This document shows, in pieces, positions 54,236 to 64,000 of a stretch of DNA of 64,000 bases (the stretch's first letter is position 1; each line of letters starts with the position of its first letter). The DNA is from Hanleya hanleyi (taxonomy: Eukaryota; Mollusca; Polyplacophora; Lepidopleurida; Hanleyidae), in assembly GCA_036873755.1 (NCBI GenBank), contig JAVTVY010033802.1, positions 62,001 through 126,000 on the forward strand. Direction: 5' to 3'. The position numbers and the translations under genes were made by a program. The notes under the pieces are model-generated. The model did not search any database, was not told where the DNA came from, and was given only the letters and a program-made list of their open reading frames with translations.

Positions 54236-56198
54236 GGATTCCAAAGACATACATTTGGTCGCTGTAAACTTGTTTTTTGTGAAGATGTTCGGATTTTAAC
54301 AAAATTATTTTTTTAAATAAGCCTTCTCTCTAAATGTATATTTCCAAAAAAATATCCCAATTATCGTGACATACATCATCATTTCCGGTAGATGACAACC
54401 CCATCCGTATCTCAGTTTTATAAGTTTTGGTCTTGTTCTTATTCCCCCCTCTAATTATAAGAAGTATCGTCTTCAAGAACGTTACTGGAATAACTAACAA
54501 CCGCCATCGAGCAACTACACTGAAGCTCGGAAACAGTGGAATCTCTAGCTAAGGTTCATGCCAAGGTTGCAAGCGATTTCCCATGAAAACAACCCAACTC
54601 AGCGGGACCAAAATAAAACATCTAACAATATTTTGCTTGAGAAATGATAGATTAATTTAGCACAGACTTAAGTTGATAAATATAAAATATGAAATTATTG
54701 ACTTGTTTTAAGTCTGCGGCTCGGGCAATATGCTCACCATCAGGGCACAAAAAACTGCATATTCCCCTCAAAATAATTCAATATTTTCATAATATGTACT
54801 TCGTCCCAGTTGGATATACATTGGATTTAGTTTCAGACCATGATATATTTATGAACAAAGAGCAGAGCGAATATAGCATAATCTCTCTTCTTTGTTCAAT
54901 CCTTGGATTTAACTGGAATGTTGCTTTGCTTAATATATTATCTCGCAAGTTTCAGCGTTCTCTGTTTTGAAGATTACTTTCATTTCGAACGATGTCTAAT
55001 ATTGTAATGAAGGCAGTGAAGATAATCACTGAAACAATGTGGGTGATTATATTTTTTGCAATTTAAGAAGGTTTATGTCGTAAAGTGATAACTTTGCCAC
55101 GGGTCAATATCACGGTCAGTCCCCGCCCTGCCCCAATAGCCCCAATAAACGCTCTCTTTATTGTTCAAGATTCCGGGCCAGACACCAGAAAAAGGAGATT
55201 TCGTAGCGGGACTATCTGTCCCAATACCGTTCTGTTAATAATCGACAAAACTGCATGGAGACTCACGAAACGATTTAACTGTCTTTGTCGGAGTGATACC
55301 GGAATCTCGTCTGAACGACGAGTGACTTTGTGATTTGGCAAATTGTTCTCCCATTCAAAGCCATGTCCCTTTCAGTGAGATTTCCGTTATCCATTGAAAT
55401 TAACACTCAGTGATCTGTGATTTAGGGAGTTTTCCTCGTCATTACTTTTCCCCGATTGCCTTCCACGACGATTGCATATCCTCTATGAAGTACATCCGGG
55501 AGGTTCATACAATTATAATCATTTACCGCGTCAATTCTGGTGCTTAAGACGGTAATGGATTGTGGAGAAATATCATCATCGCTGTACGTATTGCCTGTTC
55601 TTAACCCAAGCAGTTGATGAACGTTGAAATATGCTCCAATGAAAGAGATAGGTTTAAACTCGTGTAGCTGTTACAGATGTGAAGTCAAATATTATGACTG
55701 CATGAAAAGCCGTGCTTCGTACAGAAAAATATACTAAGCTTATTTTATACTATGAACGCTCTCAGTCAAAAGTTTTTAAAAGTTGTTCTTCAGGGAACAC
55801 TACTACACTCTACCTTGCCCCCTCCCCCTCTTAACTCAACCTTGTCGTAGCATCGTTTCGTTCGTCTCTCATCTGAGCGAACCCAGTCAAATCAAATGTT
55901 GACAGAGATAAGTAACAGGACACTAGCCAATGTTGCCATCTTTGCACGAAGAGACTGGGACAATTTCAATTGTTTGACCAGGAATTGTCCACTGTCGAAT
56001 TATGTGGTCAAAGTGTACCTAATCCATATACTCATCATTCTCACAACATCAGATTGTTTATCCCCTATTGTCACGGACGGTTTGGAGGTTACAAACTCTG
56101 GCGTTAGGAGAATGTGTACTCATGAGCGGGGCCGTTTTCACCGATCTGACCTTGACAAATGATCATCTGACCTTGACAAATGATCCACCGTCTTCATT
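54236..56198. other. No recognisable gene
   Basis: Several ORFs of 70-90 codons without recognised domains. Nothing repetitive stands out. Confidence 0.4.
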
Positions 56199-56221
56199 TC
56201 CGGCGGCGCAGCGCCGCCGGA
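56199..56221. other. Perfect 23-bp GC-rich palindrome
   Basis: TCCGGCGGCGC and GCGCCGCCGGA flank a single A. It follows a tandem pair of TGACCTTGACAAATGATC (56146-56182). A GC-only perfect palindrome is conspicuous in this AT-rich setting. Confidence 0.9.
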
Positions 56222-56229
56222 TATCTGAA

Positions 56230-57835
56230 TCCAGTAAACATGGGAGCGGCCATCTTGATATTGGACGAGTAACAGGTGTTTTCTCGAGCCATCCTTGATA
56301 GACGTGCCGTGGAGTGACCCAACTAGTTTCATATCGTAAAACGACAGGATTGTATCACCCGTTCGTGGTTAACACATTAATATTAATTCTGTTATAATGA
56401 ACTCATCGAATAAAAGTCCTTAAGTACTATTGTATTATGGCTGAGAGACCAAATCGATGACCATACATGATCAAGTTATTCACCTGTACGTCTGCAGCAA
56501 AATGTTTTAGATTGAACTGCGATTTACTAAAAACTCGAAACAGTAAAACACGCGAATCGGATTGATGTGTAGAGAAAGTCGATCTAGGCTTAATTTACAA
56601 TGACACACATCAATAAAGAAATAGTGGCTTGATGATGGGTCCCATATAATGCCACAGCGCGCACTCTTACATCAGGCTATGAGAAGTGACTTAATACGTC
56701 AACCAGTGAACATTACTTTCAAATCCTAGTTGGACATGCGGTTCATGTGCACATTTTGCCACCAAGCACTTAACTTCCGGTTAACCCCACACTTTCCAGA
56801 TGGGTCCTTGCGCGAACTACATTAGTCAAACCTTGAATGAAAACAAATAAATCGACGTTTTTTTAACCATAATGGTGCATCGTGCAGTTGCACACGTAAT
56901 CGGCTTGTAATACGCAGAGTATAAGCTACAAACGTTTCCACCGGCATTGATGCATCTGCATCAATAAGTTTTCTTGTCTTAAACTGGGATAGAGATTCGT
57001 GTTTTGCATCCTTTAGTCTGGAACTGGGCCGAGGACTGTTCGTAGAATCAACCACCGCCGCCTGAATTCAGGCCTACCATCCTTTCTGTGCCAAAAATGC
57101 CCTTCTGTTTATGGAGTGTTTCCTAATCATACCATTGGAGATAAAATAATTAGCATAGTTAGAACTGTGCAGCGATGACCTGAACAGAATTGGTACAACA
57201 AAACTCATCAAACTATCTCCTCTTTCATTTCGTTTATTTACTCCATTTAGTAATTGTTTCTAGACGCCATGGCGCGTTAATTATTTAAGTAGCTGAAGTT
57301 CAAATGGTGGACAACTCGAGATACCACCTTCGCCCCCCTTGTTCCTGTGTGGTCTATCATGAAATTGGCAATATGTCGGCTTCTGAGATGATGGGAGTGT
57401 GTGAATCTTGAAATTCAGTCACGTTTCAGACACTGGATTTGCAAAATTTCCCAAGAAGCATGTTCTGCCAATTAAAGTTTAGCATGCAAGCAAAACGAGA
57501 ATGTTACGTAACTATATAGCTGGAAAACTAGTGCATGGAAGCAAGGGTACAAAGAACACAATATTTATGAAACTCGTGAGCACCGAAATATATAGGGATT
57601 TTAAATCATACTGACGCAGTGGGATTGTCGAGAAATTTTCACTCCGTATCAGGAAGAAAAATATTTCGTAATAATCTTTAATTCTTTACATTTTCTCTGT
57701 TTAAAGATAAACACTAAAGAAAGTATGTAAAAACGATGGTGAAAATTATAATAATACACGTCTTCTCCAAAAATAATCAATTTCGTGATAAGAACATATA
57801 TAGCCATGAAAACTAGGAGAACCAAGATAATAGTC
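56230..57835. other. No recognisable gene
   Basis: Short ORFs on both strands without domains. Confidence 0.4.
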
Positions 57836-57839
57836 AAAG

Positions 57840-58150
57840 TATAGGTTTTGTTTTCTTTACATGTTTAAAGAGAACTGTTTTACATACAATACTGGTCGCT
57901 TGTACAGGCAGTTGTGGATCAAAGTATGCATCTTTATGTTCACAGAGTGAAGTTTTATATAAAATATTCGTTGCTTTCACATACAGTTGTTTGATTGACA
58001 GAGAAGTTTTACATAAAATACTCGTCGCTTGAATAGGCAGTTGTCGATCAAAGTATAGGTTTTGTTTCTTATTGATTTACATATATCGACAGAGGGAAGT
58101 TTTACATGGAAAACTCGTCGCTTGGATAGGCAGTTTTCGATCAAAGTAGT
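57840..58150. repeat. Diverged tandem repeat (about 4 units)
   Basis: The motif GAAGTTTTACATAAAATACT plus CGTCGCTTGAATAGGCAGTT and GTCGATCAAAGTATAGG recurs four times with unit lengths of about 70-95 bp and considerable divergence. Confidence 0.75.
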
Positions 58151-58593
58151 TTTTTCTTATTAATTTACATAATAAATTTAGTAAATTTGTGCAATTTTAT
58201 AACCCCACTTACCCTCTCCAAACTCTTGTTTTGAGGGGCCTGTCTCACATGCAGTGTTAAGTTGAATTAAAAAAGAAATTAGTATAATTATCGACATTCT
58301 GAGACACGGATCAGGAGTATTGTATCAAATAATCACACCATATTTCAAATACTTTTCGAGAAATAAACCCTTTTCATGTAAATTTGGCGAAAATATGAAT
58401 AGCAGAAATCGATCGAAACGGCATAAGGTACATAGGTAGACTCGAATTTAGCAATTGATGCTCACATTTTGTGTTGAAATATGTATATTTTTTTCAAATG
58501 GACATCAAAGTCAGGGATTCGCTGAATGTAACAAGGGATTACTGAAGGTGGGATTTGACCGCTATAGTCTCCTAGAAAACTTTTCGTCTCTTC

Positions 58594-58758
58594 TACACGC
58601 TGAAAACTAAAGTGTTGAAACTTACTCGTAAAGTGTTGAAATAACCCTTTAAGTGTGTCCACAAGGACTGCTCTTTAAGTGTTGTCCCTGTGGACACACT
58701 TGAAGGGTAATTTCAACACTTTAAGGGTAAGTTTCAACACTTTAGTTTTAAGCGTGTA
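58594..58758. mobile_element. Palindromic MITE (~165 bp) with TA flanks
   Basis: The left arm TACACGCTGAAAACTAAAGT plus GTTGAAACTTAC is mirrored by the right arm reading TACACGCTTAAAACTAAAGT on the opposite strand. Inverted matching continues through AAGTGTTGAAAT and AAGTGTGTCCACA to a short centre. TA at both boundaries suggests a Tc1/mariner-type target site. It has no coding capacity. Confidence 0.8.
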
Positions 58759-58759
58759 A

Positions 58760-61040
58760 TGTTCCCTTTATGTTGGATGGTAATTGATCGTAAGCTAATC
58801 CGTTGGGTCTCTGTCTTGAGAATATATCTTCGTACCGGTACCTATAAGTGTATTATTTTTTCATGTGAATTATAAACCATCTGTGCGTGATATATTAGAG
58901 CAGCTCTAAGGGTCTTTAGATAAGTAGTAGACTGTGTCGGAGATAATATCTCGGGGCCACCTATGTGTCATTATAGTATGGGCATTTATCACACTAGGAC
59001 TCGGCTTATTGACAGCGAAGACTAATCAGTTAGGGTTTTATAAGTCAATTTCGCCTTAAAATACGGCCATTAAAACCTACTCACCTGAACGCTGCCCCCG
59101 TGCTATTTCCGCATGGGTGGTATATACGGCAGTGAAAACACCATTATGATGTACTAGTAGTACTCGGGGATATTATATTCCAATACTAAAATATTTGGAG
59201 CAGATTCCTGGCGTTCTAAATTAGGGAAATTTATCAAAACATCACATACCTGGAGCTTAGCAACTGTCCTAACCTGGAATAATGATCATTTTATTCTGGT
59301 TTTACCTCATATCTGCTTTATTAGAAATCGTAAAATTAATGACGCGTGATAAGCCTATCATGTTTTAATATCTGTATTTTCCTATACACTCCACTGAAGA
59401 ATGTCAATTATTTCGATTTTCTTCGAGTCGGAGAAAGAAATCCAAATGAGAGATAGTAAATTCTTTAACACTCAACCATGACTATTTCAATTTGCGCTCC
59501 ATACAAGGTAACTTATCAGTAATTTTCAAGAAATATAGTAAAATAAATGCTTTCTGTGATATTCTGTTGAAGACTACACAATTCTTCGACAAACATTTCT
59601 TGATATCTGCAAGGTAGCAGTGGTTCAAGCAAACTTGTTGATGATATGCACCTAAACCGAACGAAGACATATGTGGCTGTTACTTGGAAACAGTCCCTAA
59701 TTGGAGTGTGAGTATAACTGGATTATATTCATTAGAACTGATCAGTTCGGGGCTTATCTTTATTTACAAATATACTTTATGGTTAGCGATTAGGAACAAG
59801 TTAGAGAACTTGCATTTGACCAAACTATGGCCGAAACTGAATCAGTCAAATCTGTTAACCGTAAAGCTTATTTCTGAATAGAGATATTAATATCACAAAG
59901 AACACAGTGTGGTTAAGCGAGAATACAGTCTAAGTGCCAAAGTGAACTATTGCCTACAAAGAGACTTTTTAATTTGCTTGAAGTGTTTCATTTAAGTAAT
60001 TCTGAGGCACTGTATCTTTAAGTTATTGAATAATAGGATCTTAGATTAAATAGACTCTTTCGAGGTGAAAACAGCATCTTTTTGTTTGTAAACATATCTT
60101 AAACAAATACAGACAGCAACAACAACCTGTTGGCACCAGGAATATTTCGGTGTAATGTATATTTTTTTCTGGATTGGATTTACATATTTACTGCTTTCAC
60201 CTCGAAAACAGAGTATTTTTGCACAAATAGGCTACACTTTAACATGCAGTAATTTAATCATCTGAATACTCAGTGGCTCAGACTAACTCAGAGCATACAA
60301 CAAGATAAGTATTTTAAGCTACTTGAAAAATTTCGTCACGTTTAAGTAAAATTGTTTATATAAACTTCAGCTCCGATGCGCTGTCGATTATCTATAAGAG
60401 ACTATAAACACAATTTAAGAATTTACATGCCATCGAAGTATATTTGATATACATTATATGGAACAAAAATGTACTTAGTTAACATAATATTTTCACACGT
60501 GATATTTCATTTTGGCACTCAAACCGCACCTCATTGGAGTCGAATCATCGCTAACCCATGCTCAGACCTTTTAGATACATGTATTGTTGTTATCAGAATA
60601 TTTCGCAATATGTTTAGTAATAGTTAGAGCACACATGGCGAGTATCTTCCGGTGATATGTGTCGTGGTCTAACGGATCCTTAAGTTAATCATGCGACATA
60701 ACAGAGGGGCTGGTTCCAAATAACAGCTGAATATTCCTGCGGTTGGGATATCGGGCGAATGGTTGATAACACTGTATTTCCATAGAAAATCCACAAACTA
60801 TATACGTATATGTAGCCAAAAAAAGTTGAAATTGAGCGAAACATGATTTTGGTAGGATATCACTCTTTGTTGAGTCTGGGCAAAGGTTGAAACACAGTCA
60901 ACTTTCAGATGTGATGTTTATAGAAGTGTTGATCACTTTTGTTTCAATAATGATTATGAATATGACTGCCCTAGAGTTAGCTTTGAAAGTTTGGCTAGTG
61001 GGATTCTCCCGAGCAAATTATGTATGGTGGGGACGGCAAC
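58760..61040. other. No recognisable gene
   Basis: AT-rich sequence with short ORFs only. A weak tRNA-like stretch lies near 60655-60725 (see rejected items). Confidence 0.4.
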
Positions 61041-61044
61041 TGTC

Positions 61045-61122
61045 CTTCGAAAAAGGTCGATTATTGACGTGGGAATTCTTTTGTGGACGACGGCTGAGTA
61101 ATGAATGTCGGGTCTGACGTTT
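61045..61122 (+). mobile_element. Penelope-like tail, terminal fragment
   Basis: AAAAGGTCGATTATTGACGT, GGACGACGGCTGAGTAATGA and ATGTCGGGTCTGACGTT correspond to the last ~75 bases of the Penelope-like 3' tail (TTATGGACGCGGATATTC, GGACGACGGCTGAATTATGA, CAGACGCTT). It is the shortest and among the most diverged copies. Confidence 0.65.
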
Positions 61123-61264
61123 ACACGTTACCTCGCTGGTATAGTAAAATTTCTAACTTTTTTCACAATACAGGCTTCAAAGTTTAATTGCTGATAACAT
61201 GCTGTAAATTATAGAAAAAATTCGAATCACTGTAGTTACCATGGTTACCGGTATTTTATTGGGA

Positions 61265-61797
61265 CACCGACAGGTCAGATAATCTTCCTGTCTATGACAC
61301 AGACAGGTCAGATAATATTCCTGTCTATGACACAGACAGGTCAGATAATCTTCCTGTCTATGACACAGACAGGTCAGATAATCTTCCTGTCTATGACACA
61401 GACAGGTCAGATAATATTCCTGTCTATGACACAGACAGGTCAGATAATCTTCATGTCTATGACACAGACAGGTCAGATAATCTTCCTGTCTATGACACAG
61501 ACAGGTCAGATAATCTTTCTGTCTATGACACAGACAGGTCAGATAATCTTTCTGTCTATGACACAGACAGGTCAGATAATCTTCCTGTCTATGACACAGA
61601 CAGGTCAGATAATCTTCATGTCTATGACACAGACAGGTCAGATGATCTTCCTGTCTATGACACAGACAGGTCAGATAATCTTCCTGACTATGACACAGAC
61701 AGGTCAGATAATCTTGCTGTCTATGACACAGACAGGTCAGATAATTTTTCTGTCTATGACACAGATAGGTCAGATAATCTTCCTGTCTATGACACAC
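61265..61797. repeat. 33-bp minisatellite (about 16 units)
   Basis: The unit GACACAGACAGGTCAGATAA plus TCTTCCTGTCTAT is repeated with few changes. Each unit contains the inverted pair GACAGG/CCTGTC around TCAGATAATCTT. As 33 is a multiple of three, ORFs of 173 and 206 codons run through both strands (MTQTGQIIFLS; CHRQEDYLTCL) and are not considered genes. Confidence 0.95.
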
Positions 61798-61799
61798 GA

Positions 61800-63390
61800 G
61801 GGAAATACCTCTTAGTATATTACTGTGGGCCTGAGTTTGAAGAGGTCCGTCGGTGACAATATGATTCGGGAAGATTCATCAGGAATAAAACGACTGCATT
61901 CTTTGCCAAACACGAACGACAACTATTATGATTAAAATCCAGACCGTAGAATTAAATTGGATACAAATGCTAGATTCTGCCGTGTTATAATACCGAGTAT
62001 TCCGCAGCATTGTCCTAGTTATAGCTTTGCTACATAAACGAAGTTAGAGATTGGATGGACATTAAATAATATTGATCAACTTAAGAAACTCTACTCACCG
62101 CAAATTCCGGTTCTTTGATCGTAATTTAGGCCGCAATCTCAAAGCTATTCCACGAAGAAATGAATATTTATTGGTACTAAGAAATTTAACAAAGTATCCT
62201 GGTTGACAATGAAGTTCGAATTAGACACTGGCTGTAAATTGAGGAAGCTACATGTGTATTTCTGCAACTCCATTACCACCGAAAATATATATTGGTACCA
62301 AGGTCACAAATTTATATATACAAATGTTTGCCAGTCTGTATTTAAAATTTTATAGTATCATGTTGTATTATATTACATTATATTATGTTATCTTGTGTTG
62401 TGATGTACTGTATTGTATTTTATATCATTGCATTTGTATATAATTGTATTGTACTTTCAATAAAAATTCCATTGCATTGATGTGAATTGTTTTGTACCAC
62501 AAAGCGCTGTGTCAAAGTACTTATGTATGCATTTTGAAATTTTCAGTTTCTACACTGCATCTCTTGAAAGGTGTCCTATCTAATTTATAAACATAACAAA
62601 CCATTGCTAATTTATGGTACAAAATATTTCACATTAATTTACAACAGAAGCATAAAATGAGGCTAACTCGAACATCGGCCCCTGGTCCACTTCTAAGGCA
62701 TGCTCCATATATACGAATTTCTTCGTGGGATCTATTCACCATACCAAATTCTCATTTCAATATTATCAAGTCAGTTGCGCATATTGCAACACAGAGTGAA
62801 ATGATTGGGACGGTTCACGCGGTATTTCCTATGGGCCGGTATGGCTCAGATGGTAAGAGCAATTCTACTGAGTAGAGGGCTCCCCTGACGGCTAAATTAT
62901 TCTTTCTCTCGAAAATTATTTCCGTATTAATCACATATTCCAGAAGAAATAACACTACGGGTATGTAGTATGCACCATGCTTATATGCCTGTATACCATA
63001 TTATAGTATAATGTTATCAGATGCATATATATACATACCAGTAATGTTTTAATAAAAATTTGATTAATTAATCATCAGTTTGCGAGTTCCTCATATCTAC
63101 TATCAACAGTTAGGATTCACTGTCAGTATGCACAAAATGGATAAATTACCGGTACCTGTATAAGACAGCTAGTCATATTGTACTTTAACTATTGGACAAG
63201 AGGTGAAATATATTTAATCAGCACGAAGATCTTGGATTATCGTGCGTGCTTAGTTATATTATTCACTGTATGGTAGGCACCTCCTTGCTGTTTATTTGAT
63301 ATGAAGCCATGCATGGTTGTTGATTATACTCACAGAAATGTTGTCCAGTCACACCGATTGCACAGGTACAATACTACATTACTGTCTGAT
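61800..63390. other. No recognisable gene
   Basis: It contains a low-complexity TATTGTATTATATTA-type tract near 62340-62450 followed by AATAAAAATTCC, which resembles a polyadenylation signal but has no gene attached. Confidence 0.4.
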
Positions 63391-63403
63391 GTCCTGGAAA
63401 CAT

Positions 63404-63746
63404 GGTTAGAGCGTCGGCCTCGTAAGCGGTAGGTACTGGGTTCGATCCCAGGCCGGGTCATACCTAAGACTTGAAAAATGGAACTTGTTGCTCCCTCGCT
63501 TGCGCTCAGCATTAAGAGGATAGAACAAGGACTGGTTCGCTCGGTGTCAGTATAATGTGACTGAGTGGGGTGTCATGTCTGCCTACGGCATATTTCAGTG
63601 GGACAGCACTATAAAATGGCAGCATTAGATCTGCTCTGTTACAAGTAGGTACCCCTGCCCCTCCCCCTCCCCTCCCTTCCCTTCCCCGTCGTGATATAGC
63701 TGAAAAAATGTTGAAAGCGACGTTAAACCCTATTCACTCACTCACT
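63404..63746 (+). mobile_element. tRNA-derived SINE with 11-bp target-site duplication
   Basis: The head carries an A box (GGTTAGAGCGTCGGCC) and B box (GGGTTCGATCCC at about 63438-63449) of an RNA polymerase III promoter. The body includes CTCGCTTGCGCTCAGC and a C-rich tract. The tail reads AGCTGAAAAAATGTTGAAAG, CGACGTTAAACCCTATTC and ACTCACTCACT. The 11-bp direct repeat CCTGGAAACAT lies at 63393-63403 and 63747-63757, exactly bracketing the element, which is strong evidence for retrotransposition. The head starts at the A box, so the 5' end is slightly truncated. The tail is shared with the 5S-derived SINE at 29.6 kb. Confidence 0.9.
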
Positions 63747-64000
63747 CCTGGAAACATTGGTATTCTGTACATTCCTAAGCTATTGTAAGCATGTATAGGT
63801 GGAATGCAGAAACAAATGTTTTTTACGCTTATTCGTTACCTGCCAAAATGCTTTAAACCCTTTTTACCCCTCGGTCCGATTGGGCTAAGTATGTTTTGTT
63901 TGTCAGGTCTAAGTGTGTCTGTCTGTCCGTCCATCTTCTGTCCATCTGTATCATGGTTTAATTCCAACATTATGTGTATTATGGGCCTTCTTGTGGTAAG

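Noticed and set aside
60655..60725. Possible tRNA-derived sequence (GTGGTCTAACGGAT ... GGCTGGTTCCAAAT)
   Set aside because: The B box departs from consensus and no stems fold convincingly.
61177..61815. ORFs of 173 and 206 codons on opposite strands
   Set aside because: Both come from the 33-bp minisatellite, with strict 11-residue periodicity and no unique domain.
62836..62880. Possible tRNA gene (GCCGGTATGGCTCAGATGGT AAGAGC...)
   Set aside because: Only an A-box-like half is present. No B box or closing acceptor stem follows, so it is at most a SINE-head relic.

Overview
This window is intergenic, transposon-rich nuclear DNA from an animal, most likely a mollusc and probably a gastropod. 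It is AT-rich, has no operons or bacterial gene packing, and shows no intact host gene. Three SINE-type sequences (about 27.0/27.3, 29.6 and 63.4 kb) share the 3' tail motif GACGTTAAACCCTA plus CACTCACTC, which I associate with molluscan SINEs. A 157-bp tandem array resembles the core repeats of bivalve 'pearl'/Helentron-type elements. The species call is inference; the repeats and broken genes are read directly.

Layout. 0-9.8 kb: a decayed non-LTR retrotransposon (endonuclease piece near 3.0 kb, reverse transcriptase from 4.7 kb), interrupted by a 2.17-kb foldback element (5291-7463) with a 6-bp target duplication. A second short element (8102-8750) has similar TAYGGAAG ends and also a 6-bp duplication. 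9.8-14.5 kb: a degenerate coding-like tract of unknown family and small duplications. 14.5-20 kb: the 157-bp array ending in a microsatellite and hairpin, then a ~150-bp array rich in AGGTCA-type half-sites. 20-31 kb: a minus-strand tRNA-derived SINE, a broken Mutator-like transposase plus YqaJ-exonuclease gene (22.6-26.6 kb) split by a truncated Penelope-like retroelement, a 5S-rRNA-derived SINE, and a minus-strand Penelope-like fragment. 35-38 kb: the longest Penelope-like copy, with the endonuclease remnant upstream of the reverse transcriptase (the permuted order known for Naiad-type elements).

37.98-42 kb: minus-strand remnants of an F54H12.3-type DDE integrase, as found in Maverick/Polinton and related elements, carrying an internal 280-bp tandem duplication. 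42.4-48.9 kb: the most unusual region. A 3.8-kb sequence with kilobase-scale inverted arms and a 6-bp flanking duplication surrounds a unique core with CRE/E-box/ETS-like motifs, a TATA box and one ORF encoding a C2H2 zinc finger plus an acidic and helical tail. Part of its right arm and flank is repeated directly at 47.1-48.5 kb. 49.8-51.3 kb: a 1.5-kb near-perfect palindrome with CACAGGG ends. 52-62 kb: minisatellites (12-, 27- and 33-bp units), a palindromic MITE and gene-free DNA. 63.4 kb: a tRNA-derived SINE with an 11-bp target duplication.

No set of genes here forms a working pathway. The window is a layered record of transposon insertion, and the candidate for a new system is the zinc-finger gene inside the large inverted repeat at 42.4-46.2 kb.
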